Positions 34,981 through 48,685 of a stretch of DNA of 64,000 bases are shown here, one piece after another (within the stretch, counting starts at the first letter, position 1; each line of letters starts with the position of its first letter). Source of the DNA: Primulina eburnea (taxonomy: Eukaryota > Streptophyta > Magnoliopsida > Lamiales > Gesneriaceae); NCBI RefSeq assembly GCF_022965805.1, contig NC_133101.1:10143069-10207068 (forward strand), written 5' to 3'. Made by a program: the position numbers and the translations under genes. Below the pieces are notes generated by a model that saw nothing but the letters and a program-made list of their open reading frames with translations, was not told the origin of the DNA and ran no database searches.

Positions 34981-35311
34981 AAACATTTGTTCAGTGTTGT
35001 CCATGGTGTTGCCAACACCAGAGACAACATCCGTTTGTGCATGACTATTTTTAGGATGTTAGGCATACTGCATAATCATCCTATTTGTGTAATGACTGAA
35101 CAGTGAAGGCAAATTTCTGAAAGGTACCCTATGAGTGTTCATACTTCCAATCGTATGTTGAGAAATAATTTTTGCTCAAATCCAAGGCATTGAGTAGTTG
35201 AGGACTTTCATAAAAATCGTGATCTTGGCTAAAGTGAAAAGATGACTTGGAAAATGTGAGCAAAAGGAGAAAAACAGAAAAGAGGTAAATAAAAAAATTG
35301 TTTAGAAGAAT

Positions 35312-35454
35312 ATGGAAAAAGCTACCTAGAGGGGTCCATTGAAGACCGTTCTTCTAGTGTGGGAGCTACCACTTCTAAGTAAAAAGTAATGGAAAAAGCT
35401 ACCTAGGGGAGTCCTTTGAAGACCGTTCTTCTAGTGTGGGAGCTACCATTTCTG
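35312..35454 (+). repeat. 77-bp direct tandem repeat in the SIRE-like 3' region
   Basis: Units at 35312-35388 and 35389-about 35454 both run ATGGAAAAAGCTACCTAG, GAAGACCGTTCTTCTAGTGT, GGGAGCTACCA. They differ at a few positions. Confidence 0.9.
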
Positions 35455-35970
35455 ATTCAAAAGATTTTTATGGAAGTTTGAATAAAACTAAGAAGTGTTG
35501 CCTGGAGGTGTTGCCAACACCAAGTTCAGACACAACACAATTTATACACTGTCTGACATTTCGATATCTCATCATATTGGAGGCATATTTAGGACATGCA
35601 TATTGATTTTTGTTTCGTGAATTCATCATGTGCAGTGACATATCAGTATTGACTCATGACGGTTGATGAAAACCTTGATTACCTAGATTTTGAATTTATG
35701 TGTATACTTGTGTCAGTGAGTTATAATCGACGTGGGTTTTACTGGATTTTCTTTTGAAATCGTCGTAACACGAGTTTGAATCAATTTTACTGTTTGATTT
35801 TGGGATAGAATCGTTATGAGTGTTTTGGGTAAATTTCGGAAATATTACATTCACCATGCGGTTTTTTTTGGAGCTGAAGGATTGAATCGGTGTATTGTTT
35901 TTGTTAGAGTAAGAGCACATATGTTTTGTTATAGTCTGATTTTGGAACTTGGCTTACATTCTGGCCAAAA

Positions 35971-36311
35971 AGGGGGAGTATGAGGACCAAAAATGCAAAA
36001 GAATGATGCTGAGTATCTGGAGTTGCTGAGCTTGAATGAATACTTATACTCTGTCTTTAATGCTCTTTTTAGGTTGCTTTACATGATTAATGAATTTCTC
36101 ATTCGTATGACTTCTTATGTTTTCAGGTGTTCTAATAATGATGTTGACAACACTGTCAACAACACCAGTGCTCTAACATGTTTAATTCAGGGGGAGATGA
36201 ACTTTGACTCAGGGGGAGACACACTCCAATGCAGGGGGAGCTTAACTGACTGCGATGCTAACCAAGATTATCATTTTTGGATGTTTTGTCCAGAAAGGCA
36301 AAAAGGGGGAG
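35971..36311 (+). other. Five polypurine-like AGGGGGAG motifs
   Basis: AGGGGGAG occurs at 35971, 36189, 36211, 36233 and 36304. The last abuts the 3' LTR and is the standard polypurine tract. The others are extra copies, a trait known from SIRE-type elements. Confidence 0.85.
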
Positions 36312-36313
36312 AT

Positions 36314-37519
36314 TGAAAGGAATATTTTATTCCTTTATTATTTTGCTAAATTGATATTATCAATTTATGATTTTGCCTTTCTAGATTATCAAATATTGCT
36401 TCATTTAATTTAAATGATAATATCTTGGTTTACTTATTTGTAGATTATGAGATCTTGCTTGATTTAATTCTAGATGATAATAACTTGATTGATTTATATC
36501 TAGATATTATATGATTTGTTTTTAATATGATTTATATCTCCAAGATATTCTATCCATGTTTAAAAGAGTGTATCCCTAATGAAAATATGTTTTCCATATT
36601 TTGTAGGACTCTTCTATTGAATAACTTTTAGGTCAAGCCATCTATTTAAATATGAGAAGTCTTGCAGCCGTACAGTGGGGTTCTGAGAGTGCTTTTAGAG
36701 AGAGAGAAAAAAGGCTTTAGAGTGAGAAGAGACTTTTGGTGAGAGAGGCTTTTCAGTGTGTTGGACAGTGTGCTTTTCACATAGAAAAATCAGAAGAGTC
36801 CAACATTTATTTGTTCTACAGTTTTTTGTGTGATCGTGTGATCACTTTGTTGTGGAGAGGAGGTGTTGGAGTTTTCAGAGTGCACATAAAGGTCGGCACA
36901 AGAGTTCTCGCTTAGAAGAAAAATACGAGAGCCGAGCCTTTCCTTGTGAGAAGTTTTCGTGCGATCGGTTGATCACTTTACAGCGTAGGAGAGCTGTTGG
37001 ATTTCTCTGAACACACACAGAGTTCAGATATTGAAGATTTTCGTGTTGAAGATTTTGTGTGATTGATTCACATATACAGTGTTGCCGATTGGTGTTGCCA
37101 ACACTCAAGAACAACACTGACGCAGAGTGTTGATCGAAGAGTGGTTTCGTTTGGTTTAAGCAACACACTTTTTTTTATTTAATGCATCTAGTTTTTATGT
37201 GGTTTGTTTTGATGCATTTTTAATCCTTGGAGTGTCAAGGAATTTGGTTTTGTTTTCTCACTAGTATTGTTTTGGTGTAAACGATTTACATAATTTTTCT
37301 AGTGAATTTTTTGCCATGAGGCATCGCACAAGTATTCGTACTTGTGAATAATTTAAATCTGGTGTTAATTTATTAAAGTTATATTTGTGTGTTAAATACT
37401 TAACTTCCGCTGCCGTGTTGCGTACAGTGTTGACAACACCGGACACAACACTAACTTCTGATACACACATTATAATAATGTTTTTATATTTATTTCCTGC
37501 ACAACAACAATTCTTTACA
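36314..37519 (+). repeat. 3' LTR of the SIRE-like element
   Basis: 1,206 bp, ending TTCTTTACA. Its modules at 37079-37117 and 37415-37451 are identical to those of the 5' LTR. Confidence 0.95.
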
Positions 37520-37524
37520 ATTAT

Positions 37525-40361
37525 TATTATTATTAAAATACATGGCTGGGCATCATACTGGACCCTTTCCTCAAATAGGTTTATATCTCCGTACCATCGG
37601 CCAGCGGGAGAGAGTCATCCAAGTTTCTCCCAATTAGTTTGCAAGTTTTTGGATAAAAGTTTCTGTATTTTATATTTTTAAATTATTATTTGTTGAAATA
37701 ACAACAAAAAATATTATTTAATTAATTTTTATGACGAAAAACCTGCCGTTACTACCCATCAAGTGAATCCAAAATATATACAATAGCCTGAAAATCACAC
37801 ACGCTAAGTAAACATGTAGATAGGCTCAACTAAATAAGACTTTCTTGAGATTCAAATTTAGTAACTTGGCTTGTTCATCCACCGGAGAGCACAAGTTATT
37901 TGAAAACTAGTTGAGTCAAACTCGAAAATGTGTACCTCGTGGAACTGGAATTCTATATATTTTTCGAGTTCGGCTTGAGTATAATACACATCAGAAAGTC
38001 CGATTTGATTTATATCAGCGAATGCACATGTCAAGAAATCTTTTATGAAATAATTAAAAGCTCTTAGGCAATCAAAAAATGAAAAATGGGAAAAACATAG
38101 AGAGAAAATCAAGGCAAGTGAAAAGATATGACATGGAAATATTTGTGTTGATGCAACTTTTAGACCAAAAGGCATAAAATCGGGAGTCACCTGTTTGTGC
38201 AAGTTGTTCAGAAATAAGGACATGTGGGCCAAAACTCACGTGAATTGAGCCCAAATACTGAACGACATTGGGCCCAACTTCCGGGTCGGATCCCCAGGCC
38301 ACACGTTGTTTCTAACATCGTTAATTTTGAAATTGGAACCTTCCTTGATAATTTAGTCAACTTCCATGCAAAGTATTGCGTATTAATATTTATATTTTTT
38401 CTAATGCATTTATATTTATATTTTTGTATTTTATACATGAATCAATAACAGTTTCAATTAGTCATTTCTATCATTTCTATTTTAATTTAAAATAAAATTT
38501 ATCAATTTTTTGAAATTAAAACGGTAGAAGATAATAGAAACGATAAAAAGAGATTTTTTAATACAAAATAATATCATAAAACTCGGCAAAAAATTGCGTG
38601 AGACGGTCTACGGATCGTATTTTGTGAGACAAATATCTTATTTGGGTCATCCATGAAAAAGTATTACCTTTTTATGCTAAAAGTATTACTTTTTATTGTG
38701 AACATAGGTAGGGTTGACCCGTCTCACAGATAAAAATTTGTGAGACCGTCTCACAAGAAAATTACTCATAAAACTTTGCTTAGTTCGATAACATGAAGGG
38801 TATTTTTTCAAATTAAATATCTATTTTGTTTTCCAAGTAAATAAACCAAACCTAAGTCTTTCATTGACCAATTGTTAGAATTTTCTTAAACAAGGGATGT
38901 GAAATGTCGTATATCTGTTTGGTACCACTGAACATACTTAAATTCATTGTAGGTTTCATTAATTTACATATAATATCTCAAATCCATCAATTTAATCCAT
39001 GAAATAACAAACTTTTATCCTTAATTCAATTTAAGGAACAATATTAAATTAACCTCAAAAAATTAACTAACAATATATATAGGTACGCAGATATTTTGAT
39101 GAAATGGGAATATTTATACATGAAATATTCAGAGAATAAATAAATATTTAATTTAATTTATATAAAGAATGTGGGCTAAAAGGGGAAAAAAAGACGATGA
39201 ATTAATTGAGGAAGTAAGGCAGATATATTCATGTGGCTGAGACGAAAGAAGTAATGAGGAAGGGAAGGACCGATCACATGCGCCTTCATTCTCTACTGGT
39301 CCTATTCAATTTTGTTTTTCATTAATATCAAAGATTTTTCAGATTCATGCCGTGACCAAACCGATGGCGAATCTAGCTACTAGGAGAAGGAATTAATAAT
39401 TTATTTATTATTTTTGAGAAAAATAGGTTTAATTTCTTTAGAAAATAAATATTTCCGTCGTCGTCGGGTCGCCGATCTCCGGTCAAGGATAATATTTTTT
39501 TCCCTTTAAAATTTATCAATGGGAGGGGCATAATATTATGATATGATTAAAGTTACATATTACAATGTAAAAAAAAAATATCTTGTTTAAGTCAATTATT
39601 TCTAGAATCAAATACCATGCCGTCCAATCCATGCATGTAATTAAGTTTTTTTGTTGAATGCATATTGATGACCTGTCCAGTCATATATTTGGATTATACA
39701 AACAACCTTAAAAAAAATTTAATTAATTTTAGTCGGATCAGTTGTCATGTTTTAAATTTTTATCTCAAAACTTGGTAAAATTTGTTTTCATTCACTAACT
39801 TAATTTTCTTTTTAGTTTGATGATTTCTTCCTTCGAAGTCACTAAACACACCGAATATTTATTATTTGACATTGATTCTCTCATACGTGACTTATGTAAT
39901 GAGAATTAAGCAAATATTACACAAAATTAAGATTCATCCAAACCAAATTAAGATTAAAAATAAAACAAAACGTCAACCAATATTTCAAATTGACGGAAAA
40001 TTTTTTAGATGTATTTTCACATATAATCTAACATAAGCTTGACTATCGATACATGCGTTACATAGAAGAGCATTGATATTGAATAAGTTATTCTCGAGGA
40101 ATTTAGTGGTTTAGACTTTAAAAATGACCAAGACCGAGTTTGCATATTGGCTTGGGACGTATGAGTAGTCACGTATATTGATTAAGGTAAAGTTTACCTA
40201 CATCTTTCTTAGTATATAATATGCAACTTTTCATATTCTAAAGTGACATCGAAGGAAAACTAGTCGGGGAAAACTCCCCACGTCCTACATATAATTATTT
40301 TTTTGTCCTTCACTGACGACCCGAGTATATAAAAGACATCAAAGTCACTAGTATTGGCTCG

Positions 40362-40401
<40 letters not shown>

Positions 40402-40517
40402 TTTTAACCAACATCAATACATACAAATTGCGTGATGGACCAAAAACTAGCTAGCTATAACTAAATTACAGTTTCCTGCCCATTTGAAATACTTAAATTC
40501 TGGATTTTTTTTATTGA
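37525..40517. other. AT-rich intergenic stretch
   Basis: No gene is recognised; frames of up to 124 codons near 37858-38232 show no known motif. It contains a full GTGAGACGGTCTCAC-family copy at 38590-38765 and a (TA)n run near 40364-40399. Confidence 0.5.
38590..38765 (+). repeat. GTGAGACGGTCTCAC family, full copy
   Basis: The order is as in 25143-25311: GTGAGACGGTCTACGGATCG, TGGGTCATCCATGAAAAAG, TGCTAAAAGTATTACTTTTT, GGGTTGACCCGTCTCAC, GTGAGACCGTCTCACAAG. Confidence 0.9.
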
Positions 40518-43354
40518 CTAGTATTTAACCCGTGCGATGCACGGGATGATATTATTAAAAATTACTGAAAATGAATAGATATTTAAATTAAAAAAATAAT
40601 ATAATTCCAAAAAAAAAATTATTTTTTCGCTAATTTTAAAAAACTTTCATAAATATAACGCATGTCGATTAAATTTTTTGGCTAATAATCACAATCATAT
40701 ATCAAAATTTTATATTGTATTAGCCTAAGGCAATGACATGATGCTTATCATGTTTAGTGTATTGATGTCGACCATCAACCTTAATACATATTTAATTTTT
40801 TTAATTTTCGAGAAGCTATATATTATTATTTTTTAACATATGATAAAAAATATTTTCAAATCACATTCAATAAAATTAATGAGAAATGTTTTTTTTAAAA
40901 AAACAAAAAATCAGTAATTTCATCTAAATCCACATTGATAAACAATTTTGTGACATAACACGACACATTTGAATGATAACAATAATTGTTTCATCAATAT
41001 CTTTATCCAAATGAGTTGTGATTTTATCTACAAAATTTCTTCATAATATACACAACAACTTATTATTCCCAAAGAAAAATGAAACATGTGATCATAAGTA
41101 AATTATGTACAAATCAGAAAAGTTATTTTATTAACATTTTTTATGTGTATTTCAAAACAATGTCAATAAATTATATAAAGTGTCTTCTAATAAGATGCGT
41201 ATTTTCTTTAGAATTGGTTTAATCATTTTCATTACGGGATATTTTATACTATCATGTATCCGTGAACTTTGTAATATTGAAGAAAATTATCAAATAAGAC
41301 ATCCTAAGGGACAAAAAATTATACATTGGATACTTTTGACAGAATTATAACATACATTAACTATTTCAAATTATGAAAATCTCGAATTACATGCATTGAG
41401 TGTCAAACATTTCTGATTATTGAGGGTAATATACATGTTTATTGAGAGTGATTTAATGTCAGCTTGAAACTCTTCTGAATCTATCTCTTTTAATTTTTTG
41501 TGCTCTCTTATTTGAATTTTTAAGAAGACAATTCAAGATATATAATATACATATGCTTTTGGAAGACAACTACAATGCATTAATTCTTTCAAATTAAGGT
41601 AATTTCGAAATAATATGCATTTGAGATAAAAAAAATTATGATTATTAAATGGTAATTTAATGTCTATTGAAAAACCTTGTTATAGTGATAACTTTTAACA
41701 CTCAATCAATTTTATTTTTAGAAAAATTAAATAAAAGAATTAAATATTGTATTTATTTTTTAGTAAGTAATTTGTGCAATAAATTACTTAAAATAGCAAA
41801 ATATATTTTTAAATGATTTACCTCATGAATGATACTGACCATTGCAATCATTTGTATTTTAAATTTATTTATACAGTTTTTAATTAAATTGATTGATATA
41901 GTCAATGTAAAAATTTTAATATAGTTTATGTTTTCAATAGAGTTTAGTTTCAATTTGAGTAAAAAAATAAAAAAAAACATATAATACATAAATTACATTT
42001 GAATTAAAATAAAAAATAATTAGATTTAAAATTGAATTAAATAAATTGATATAATCAATACAAACAATATATTTTAGCGCTAAATGTATTTTTGAATGAT
42101 TTAAAAGTAGTTAATGTTTTCAATTGAGTTCAGTTTCAATTTGAATAAAGAATAAAAAACACATAATTCATAGATTATATTTAAATTGATATAAAAATGA
42201 ATTAAATTTAAACTAATAAAAAAAATTATATAACCAATTCAACCAATAATTGAAGCTTATATTTTCAAATTTATTCAATTCACATTTGATTTTTTTTAAA
42301 AAGAAAATATATAATTCTTTATTACAAAAATATTAATAAAAATCGCATAAAATTAAATGTTTTCCATCATTTAGGCGGGAACTTAGTATTTTAGGTGAAA
42401 ACTCACCTTATATGTATTTTTTAATTCAAATTATATTCAGCACAATTTCGTTGGTATGAATCATGTGATGGAACCAAGATATTAAATCATTTGATGGAAT
42501 CGATGTCAAATTTTAGAATGCTATTTATTTTTTCAAGATATTTAGATTTAAATTTGAAATTAAAAGTGAAATTTATATTCTCAAAAAATTCAATTTAAAA
42601 CTGAAATTTAAAAAAGAATTTGATGTGTATTACGACAATTTTATTAATTTTTATACTTTAATCAATTATCAAATATTTCAAATAGTGTTATCCAATAGGC
42701 GTGGGAACTTCGAAAAGAAACTTTGAAAAAATAACCTATTTTATTGTTATTTTCAATTGAAAATTGTAATATTATTCAATATATTAAGAAATAATTTTTA
42801 TTTATTTTTCATTTAGTAACAAATTTGACAGGAACTTACTAAATATAACAGACAACTATGCTTTTATATATATAGATATAGAATTAAATATAAAAATAAA
42901 AAACATAAAATTTATAAATTATATTTAAATTGATATAAAATAATAAATTCAAATTTGAATTAATAAAAGAATTGATATAATCAATGCAACCAATAATTGA
43001 AGTTATCAGTTATTACAGTATACTTATTTCGAGATTCATTAAATTAATATTTTTTTTGAATAATCATTTTGACGGGAAGTTACTATTTTAAGCAAAACAA
43101 TGCTTATATATATATATTTAAATAAAAAATAAAAAACATATAATTTATAAATTACATTTAAATTGATATAAAAATAATAAAATTCAAATTTGAATTAATA
43201 AAAAAAATTGATATAATCAATACAAACAATAATTAAAGTTATCATTTATTGTGTACACTTATTTCGAGATTCATTATATTTATATATTTTTTTTAGAAAT
43301 GATATTTTGGCGGGAAACTACTATTTTTAGTAAAAACTCTGTTTTTACACACAC

Positions 43355-43415
<61 letters not shown>

Positions 43416-43422
43416 TTATAGA
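40518..43422 (-). mobile_element. Non-autonomous Helitron
   Basis: The minus-strand 3' end reads a 7-bp stem, 3-base loop hairpin (CCCGTGC-ATC-GCACGGG, plus 40529-40545), then TTAAATA, then CTAG at 40518-40521 with T following. That is the Helitron 3' terminus (hairpin plus CTRR, inserted before T). The 5' end on the minus strand is a TC followed by TATA-rich sequence; candidates are at 43422, near 43110 and at 42882 (TCTATATCTATATATATAA). No Rep/helicase frame is present. The sequence is extremely AT-rich with internal ~220-bp repeats near the 5' end. Confidence 0.6.
42830..43330. repeat. Two ~230-bp tandem units at the Helitron 5' side
   Basis: Two successive units share GGGAA-TTACTA, ATGCTTTTATATATATA or a close form, TTATAAATTA-ATTTAAATTGATATAA, AATTCAAATTTGAATTAATAA, and TTATTTCGAGATTCATTA, in that order. 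A related older unit lies at 41990-42400. Confidence 0.7.
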
Positions 43423-43490
43423 ATCAGATTTTTACATCATAGTGTTAATATTTAATTAATATAAAGAAATCTTGGGTTATAAAGTATATA

Positions 43491-43512
43491 TCTTGTGAGA
43501 CGGTCTCACATA
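43491..43512. repeat. GTGAGACGGTCTCAC palindrome, isolated
   Basis: Only the terminal palindrome of the short repeat family (CTTGTGAGACGGTCTCACAT) is present. It abuts the degenerate LTR-like element. Confidence 0.6.
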
Positions 43513-43517
43513 TATAT

Positions 43518-44639
43518 TTTGGGATATCAATTTCTCGCACATAAAACGTAGCGGAAGTTTAAAATATTTACGTTTCGACATTCGAAACGGTCCTTGGACA
43601 TCGTATGTTTAAAACCATTCACTGGATATTAAAATTTTATGCCTTTTCGTATAATACACATGGCTCCAAATTTTTCTGGTTTTTAAGCAGAGATAGTCTT
43701 TCTTGTAACTACCATGAACGGGTCACCAGATTTGATCGTCTAATCAGGTCCACGATCGAAGACTATATTCTTCCCTTGGATTGCACTAGAAATCGCAAGC
43801 GATTAATATGTTGAAACTATATCCTCCGAATTTCCAAAATCCGGAGACGGTGCAACGATGACGGCACGGCGTTGGAAGAAACAGTTTGGTTGAATATTTT
43901 CTCGAAAACCTTGGAGGTGGCCGAGATGTTTATTTCAAGGGAGGAAAGTTTTTCTTTGTGAATTTTGGGTGCAAGAGTTTCGATATAAATTATGACCCTT
44001 GATGATATATTTATAGAGCGTGACTTCTGATCCCATCAGAAGTCCCTCTTCCACAATAATTCTTAATCATTGTCCCACGAGGACTCTATATTTCATTATA
44101 TTAAAATTCTCACAGTATTAATATATAATGTATTTATCAACTTTTGATAATACATGATACATTACTACCATATATACACATAATTTATATCACCATATAA
44201 AATTTAATACATACATAGATATATTAATTAAATTAAATAACCATTATTTAATTTATGTGATTAACTCATTAGTTAATTTAATTTTAGAGTATTCCTCTAG
44301 AACATTTATAGAATTTGTACATGTTAGCAGTCATCACTATTGGTACAATCATTTAACTAGTAAATTTTCAATTCACTAAATAAATTATCACGAACTAATT
44401 ATAACCCCAATCGACGATCCGAGAGCGCCGATGTATCAACGATACAAATCTTATTCATATAATGAAAAACGAAAATTTCGAAGATCAAAATTTTCACTTA
44501 CCATATTGGGCAGCTGCCAGTTAATAAAATCCTTCACCAAAACAGACAGTTCCGTTGGAACATTTCATGTTCGCAATCTTGATTTTGATGTTAACACAAC
44601 TTGTGATTTTGTTTCTACTGAATTTACCTAAGTGCGTAG
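43518..44639 (-). mobile_element. Degenerate large LTR-like element, part 1
   Basis: It is non-coding, with a minus-strand TATA-type motif near 44010-44020 (TATAAATAT). Its outer end reads GGGATATCAATTTCTCGCAC on the plus strand, an LTR-end look. It pairs with part 2 (45891-47194), whose minus-strand start is TGTTAGATATGTTCCC. Flanking TATAT on both outer sides could be a target duplication but is weak in TA-rich DNA. Confidence 0.45.
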
Positions 44640-45890
44640 AAAGATGAACTGATCAGGCTTCGAAATGATCAGTTACCGACCCAAAACTGAAGCTATCGAG
44701 ACGCAAACTGAATTACCAACTGATTGTCCAAACTGAACCAGTCTAACTGATATATCAAAGACCAGTTCAGTTGATAGGTGATTCAGCAGAAGACATTCAG
44801 AAGCCCCGCGAGCTGATGAAGATTTCAACTGATGAAGAGCCCAACTGATCAGTTCAACTGAATCAGTGAAATCAGCTCAGATGACGAGCCAACTGATTTC
44901 ACCACACCAGTTTAAGACCAGTTTAAAGCATCGGTTAGGAGCCGACCAGTTTACAGAACTCGACAAGATTATCTAAAATGAAATCTTGCTGTGCACAACG
45001 GTATAAAAGAAACTGTCCAAACAAAGGACAATAATGAACGTTGCAGCAGAGATTAAAGTCAACACATTCCAGAATAGCTGTCAGATAGTAAAAAACACAA
45101 ATTTTGAGGAACAAATTCAAACTGCAACAAACATATTTGATGAGTCTTGATGTACTGTCACATTGCCCCTATATTTAAAAGATCAAGACCATCAACAAAT
45201 GTAACGTATGTGAAGAAAGGTTGTGGAAAAAACAGGGTGGAAGAAGATAAGGCACACTCAATTCATATCAGCTTACAAGAAGCAATCAATCCAGATTTGA
45301 GGAACCACTTCATAGTGTTATCAGCTTAGATTAGAAGCACAATTCATTCAGTTTGTGAAAACACTTTCGTGTTGTATTCATAGATCAGTTCTCACACACG
45401 CACACACAATCACTCATATATACAGAGGTTAAATTTATTGAATATATGAGTGAGTCTTGCACAAAGACGTTAAACTTGTGTATGTATTATATGAATGTGA
45501 GACGTTAAACAATGTGCTGACTAAGAGATGCAGCCTTCAGTTTATTAGTGGAACCTACTCGAGGTGGTATAATGGGTGACGTAAGAGCAGTTGAAATATC
45601 TGAATATCCATAAACATATCTTGTGTATTTAACTGTTTAACTGTTGTTCTAAACTGATTTGATCAGTTTGAGCTGATATCAGTTCTGTTCTCACAATAAC
45701 TAAACTCATGCAAGCAAGAATTGATCCCCTTTATTTCAGTTAATCAATTTACACAAGCTAAAAGCCTTAAAATGATCAGCTTTCTTAATGAAGGATTACT
45801 TCGAGTATTTTCCGCTTGGTTTAAAACCAAACTCGATTTAATTCATCGGTATTAACATTCTTAGAATACAAGCTATTGCAGCTCATTGAG
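44640..45890 (+). mobile_element. LTR-like repeat, family TGTTAG (copy 2), inserted in the previous element
   Basis: Its right part (45780-45885) matches the reverse of 63590-63670, sharing AAGGATTA-TTCGAGTATT, CCAAACTCGATTTAATTCAT and AGCTATTG-AGCTCAT. A TATA box (TATAAAAG, 45002-45009) reads on the plus strand. The left half is dense in AACTGATCAG-like words. No coding region is seen. Boundaries are approximate. Confidence 0.5.
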
Positions 45891-47194
45891 AATATTATGT
45901 TTGAAGTACCTTCATATGTGCCGAGAACCAATCCCATCAAATTCCACTCTCTTTCTTTAACTAGCAATGAAGCCAACTTTTATTTCTTCCATCTTATGCA
46001 ATCAACTTATAAACTCTTTATGAACATCCTGCTTGATCTCCAGAAAACTATAAGTCGCCAAATTCAACTCCTTGAACTTTGACTTTCTCAACGAGAACAC
46101 AACATCTGATATTCGTGTGATCCTCAATGGTTTAGGGATGCAGCTTGCTGTGTGTTTATATCTCCATGTGATTCAGAATAATATTTATTCTTATTCGGAC
46201 TTACCCTAATAATCCCCATTCTTTCATCAACTCCTTGATAAAAAATGTCAGAACTCATTTCTGATTGCGCCCATCAAATCATAGTAAGAACATCTAATAG
46301 CATCGCCCCATTATCCCCTAGGTATCATTGATAGTGCATGCAAGAATCTTAAGTCATGATTAACGTATATTATGGTTCTTTCAACTCATATATCCCGATC
46401 GAATCTGCAACCATTGGTATATCGAGAGTTGCATATGAATTCAATAACGACGTGATTTATATTTGAGTACTAATAGTGGCACAGTTTGTGCAACCAAGAA
46501 AACACCTTCCCCTATAACACATTTCTTACTTTGGCCAGAGACTCCTTACACTATTAAATCATCAGATCACATAGGATAACTTCACATGTAGGCAAACGGT
46601 GAATCCCCAACTATAATGCATTTTTTCCTACATATTTCGAATTACACCCAACTTCGCCACCTAATGACCCTCAATGGAGTCGGTAAACGGATCAAAGCAC
46701 ATGCTAGTACGTATAGCCCCTACATTGTCCTAGGTCAAAGGATTAATAGTGTACAATCATAATCGTAGACTATTTCACTCGATAACTGAGAACCACTTGG
46801 ACAGTTCGATAGAGTGTTGTTCAGTGCATTATCATATGATCAACTATATGTGTAAATGGACATCTCCATGCCCTTGTCAATAGAATATGACATTTACATT
46901 ACAAATGTTAATCTCAAGATCAAGCCACCTTCATCCTTATTTTAGGCGGCTGATTCGACTAGGAACTCGTTTAGAATATACAATACACTTCCTAATGAGT
47001 TTCATGATCTTACGTTGAGAGGTAGACCATGTATATTCCAGGACTTTATCTATGCAACTTGCATAAATATACAAATAAAGCATAATGTTATAATTAAGTA
47101 AAATCATAAAATATTATTAAAATAAAGATTTTTTTTAAATTAGAGTTAATAAAAGCCCAAGCCACAAGTTGGCTTGCTGGGAACATATCTAACA
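45891..47194 (-). mobile_element. Degenerate large LTR-like element, part 2
   Basis: Non-coding sequence of unusually even base composition compared with its AT-rich surroundings. It starts on the minus strand with TGTTAGATATGTTCCCAGC at 47194. No frame beyond about 70 codons is open and none is recognisable. It is likely the body of a large non-coding retroelement (LARD-like) or a long LTR. Confidence 0.4.
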
Positions 47195-47471
47195 TATATA
47201 TCTATAATGAAATAATATTTTTGACATAAAATTAATAACTTATCATGAGTCGGGTAGAGCAGGAGATCTATTTAACAAAATTGATCAGTGAAACGATCTG
47301 ATAAATTTTTTTTTGTAATTTTATCTTATGGAGGAATGAGTATGTAATACTTGATATTTCAAAAGTTAGTAGTTGTACCTTGAAGGTACATTTATTGTAC
47401 CAAGAGGAAAGTAATTAAACCCTAATTTAATGGGGTGAAATGAGCATGTACTTGTGTATACGTACAGTATA

Positions 47472-48685
<1,214 letters not shown>

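Larger units (their letters stand above)
31632..37451 (+). repeat. Dispersed GTGTTG...GTGTTG/CAACAC...CAACAC modules (11 copies)
   Basis: The full modules are at 31632-31670, 31968-32004, 32228-32264, 32986-33023, 33634-33672, 34435-34482, 34994-35030, 35495-35538, 36127-36165, 37079-37117 and 37415-37451. Each has two GTGTTG hexamers followed by two CAACAC hexamers. Spacers within the arms are 6-8 bases (once 12), and the centre is 0-2 bases (once 12). Only 34994 (last hexamer CAACAT) and 36127 (first two hexamers GTGTTC, ATGTTG) have altered hexamers. Confidence 0.9.
30866..37519 (+). mobile_element. SIRE-like Ty1 LTR retrotransposon, young and internally deleted
   Basis: 6,654 bp with LTRs at 30866-32072 and 36314-37519. 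The flanks are ATTAT (30861-30865, 37520-37524), which inside a TTA microsatellite is weak evidence on its own. By hand count the LTRs differ by three substitutions and one 1-bp indel. The internal part keeps a shortened gag, protease, integrase and a short RNase H tail, then a long 3' region with several AGGGGGAG polypurine-like motifs, as in the SIRE/Maximus clade. The gag capsid core and nearly all RT/RNase H are missing. The element also carries the repeated GTGTTG/CAACAC modules. Confidence 0.93.
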
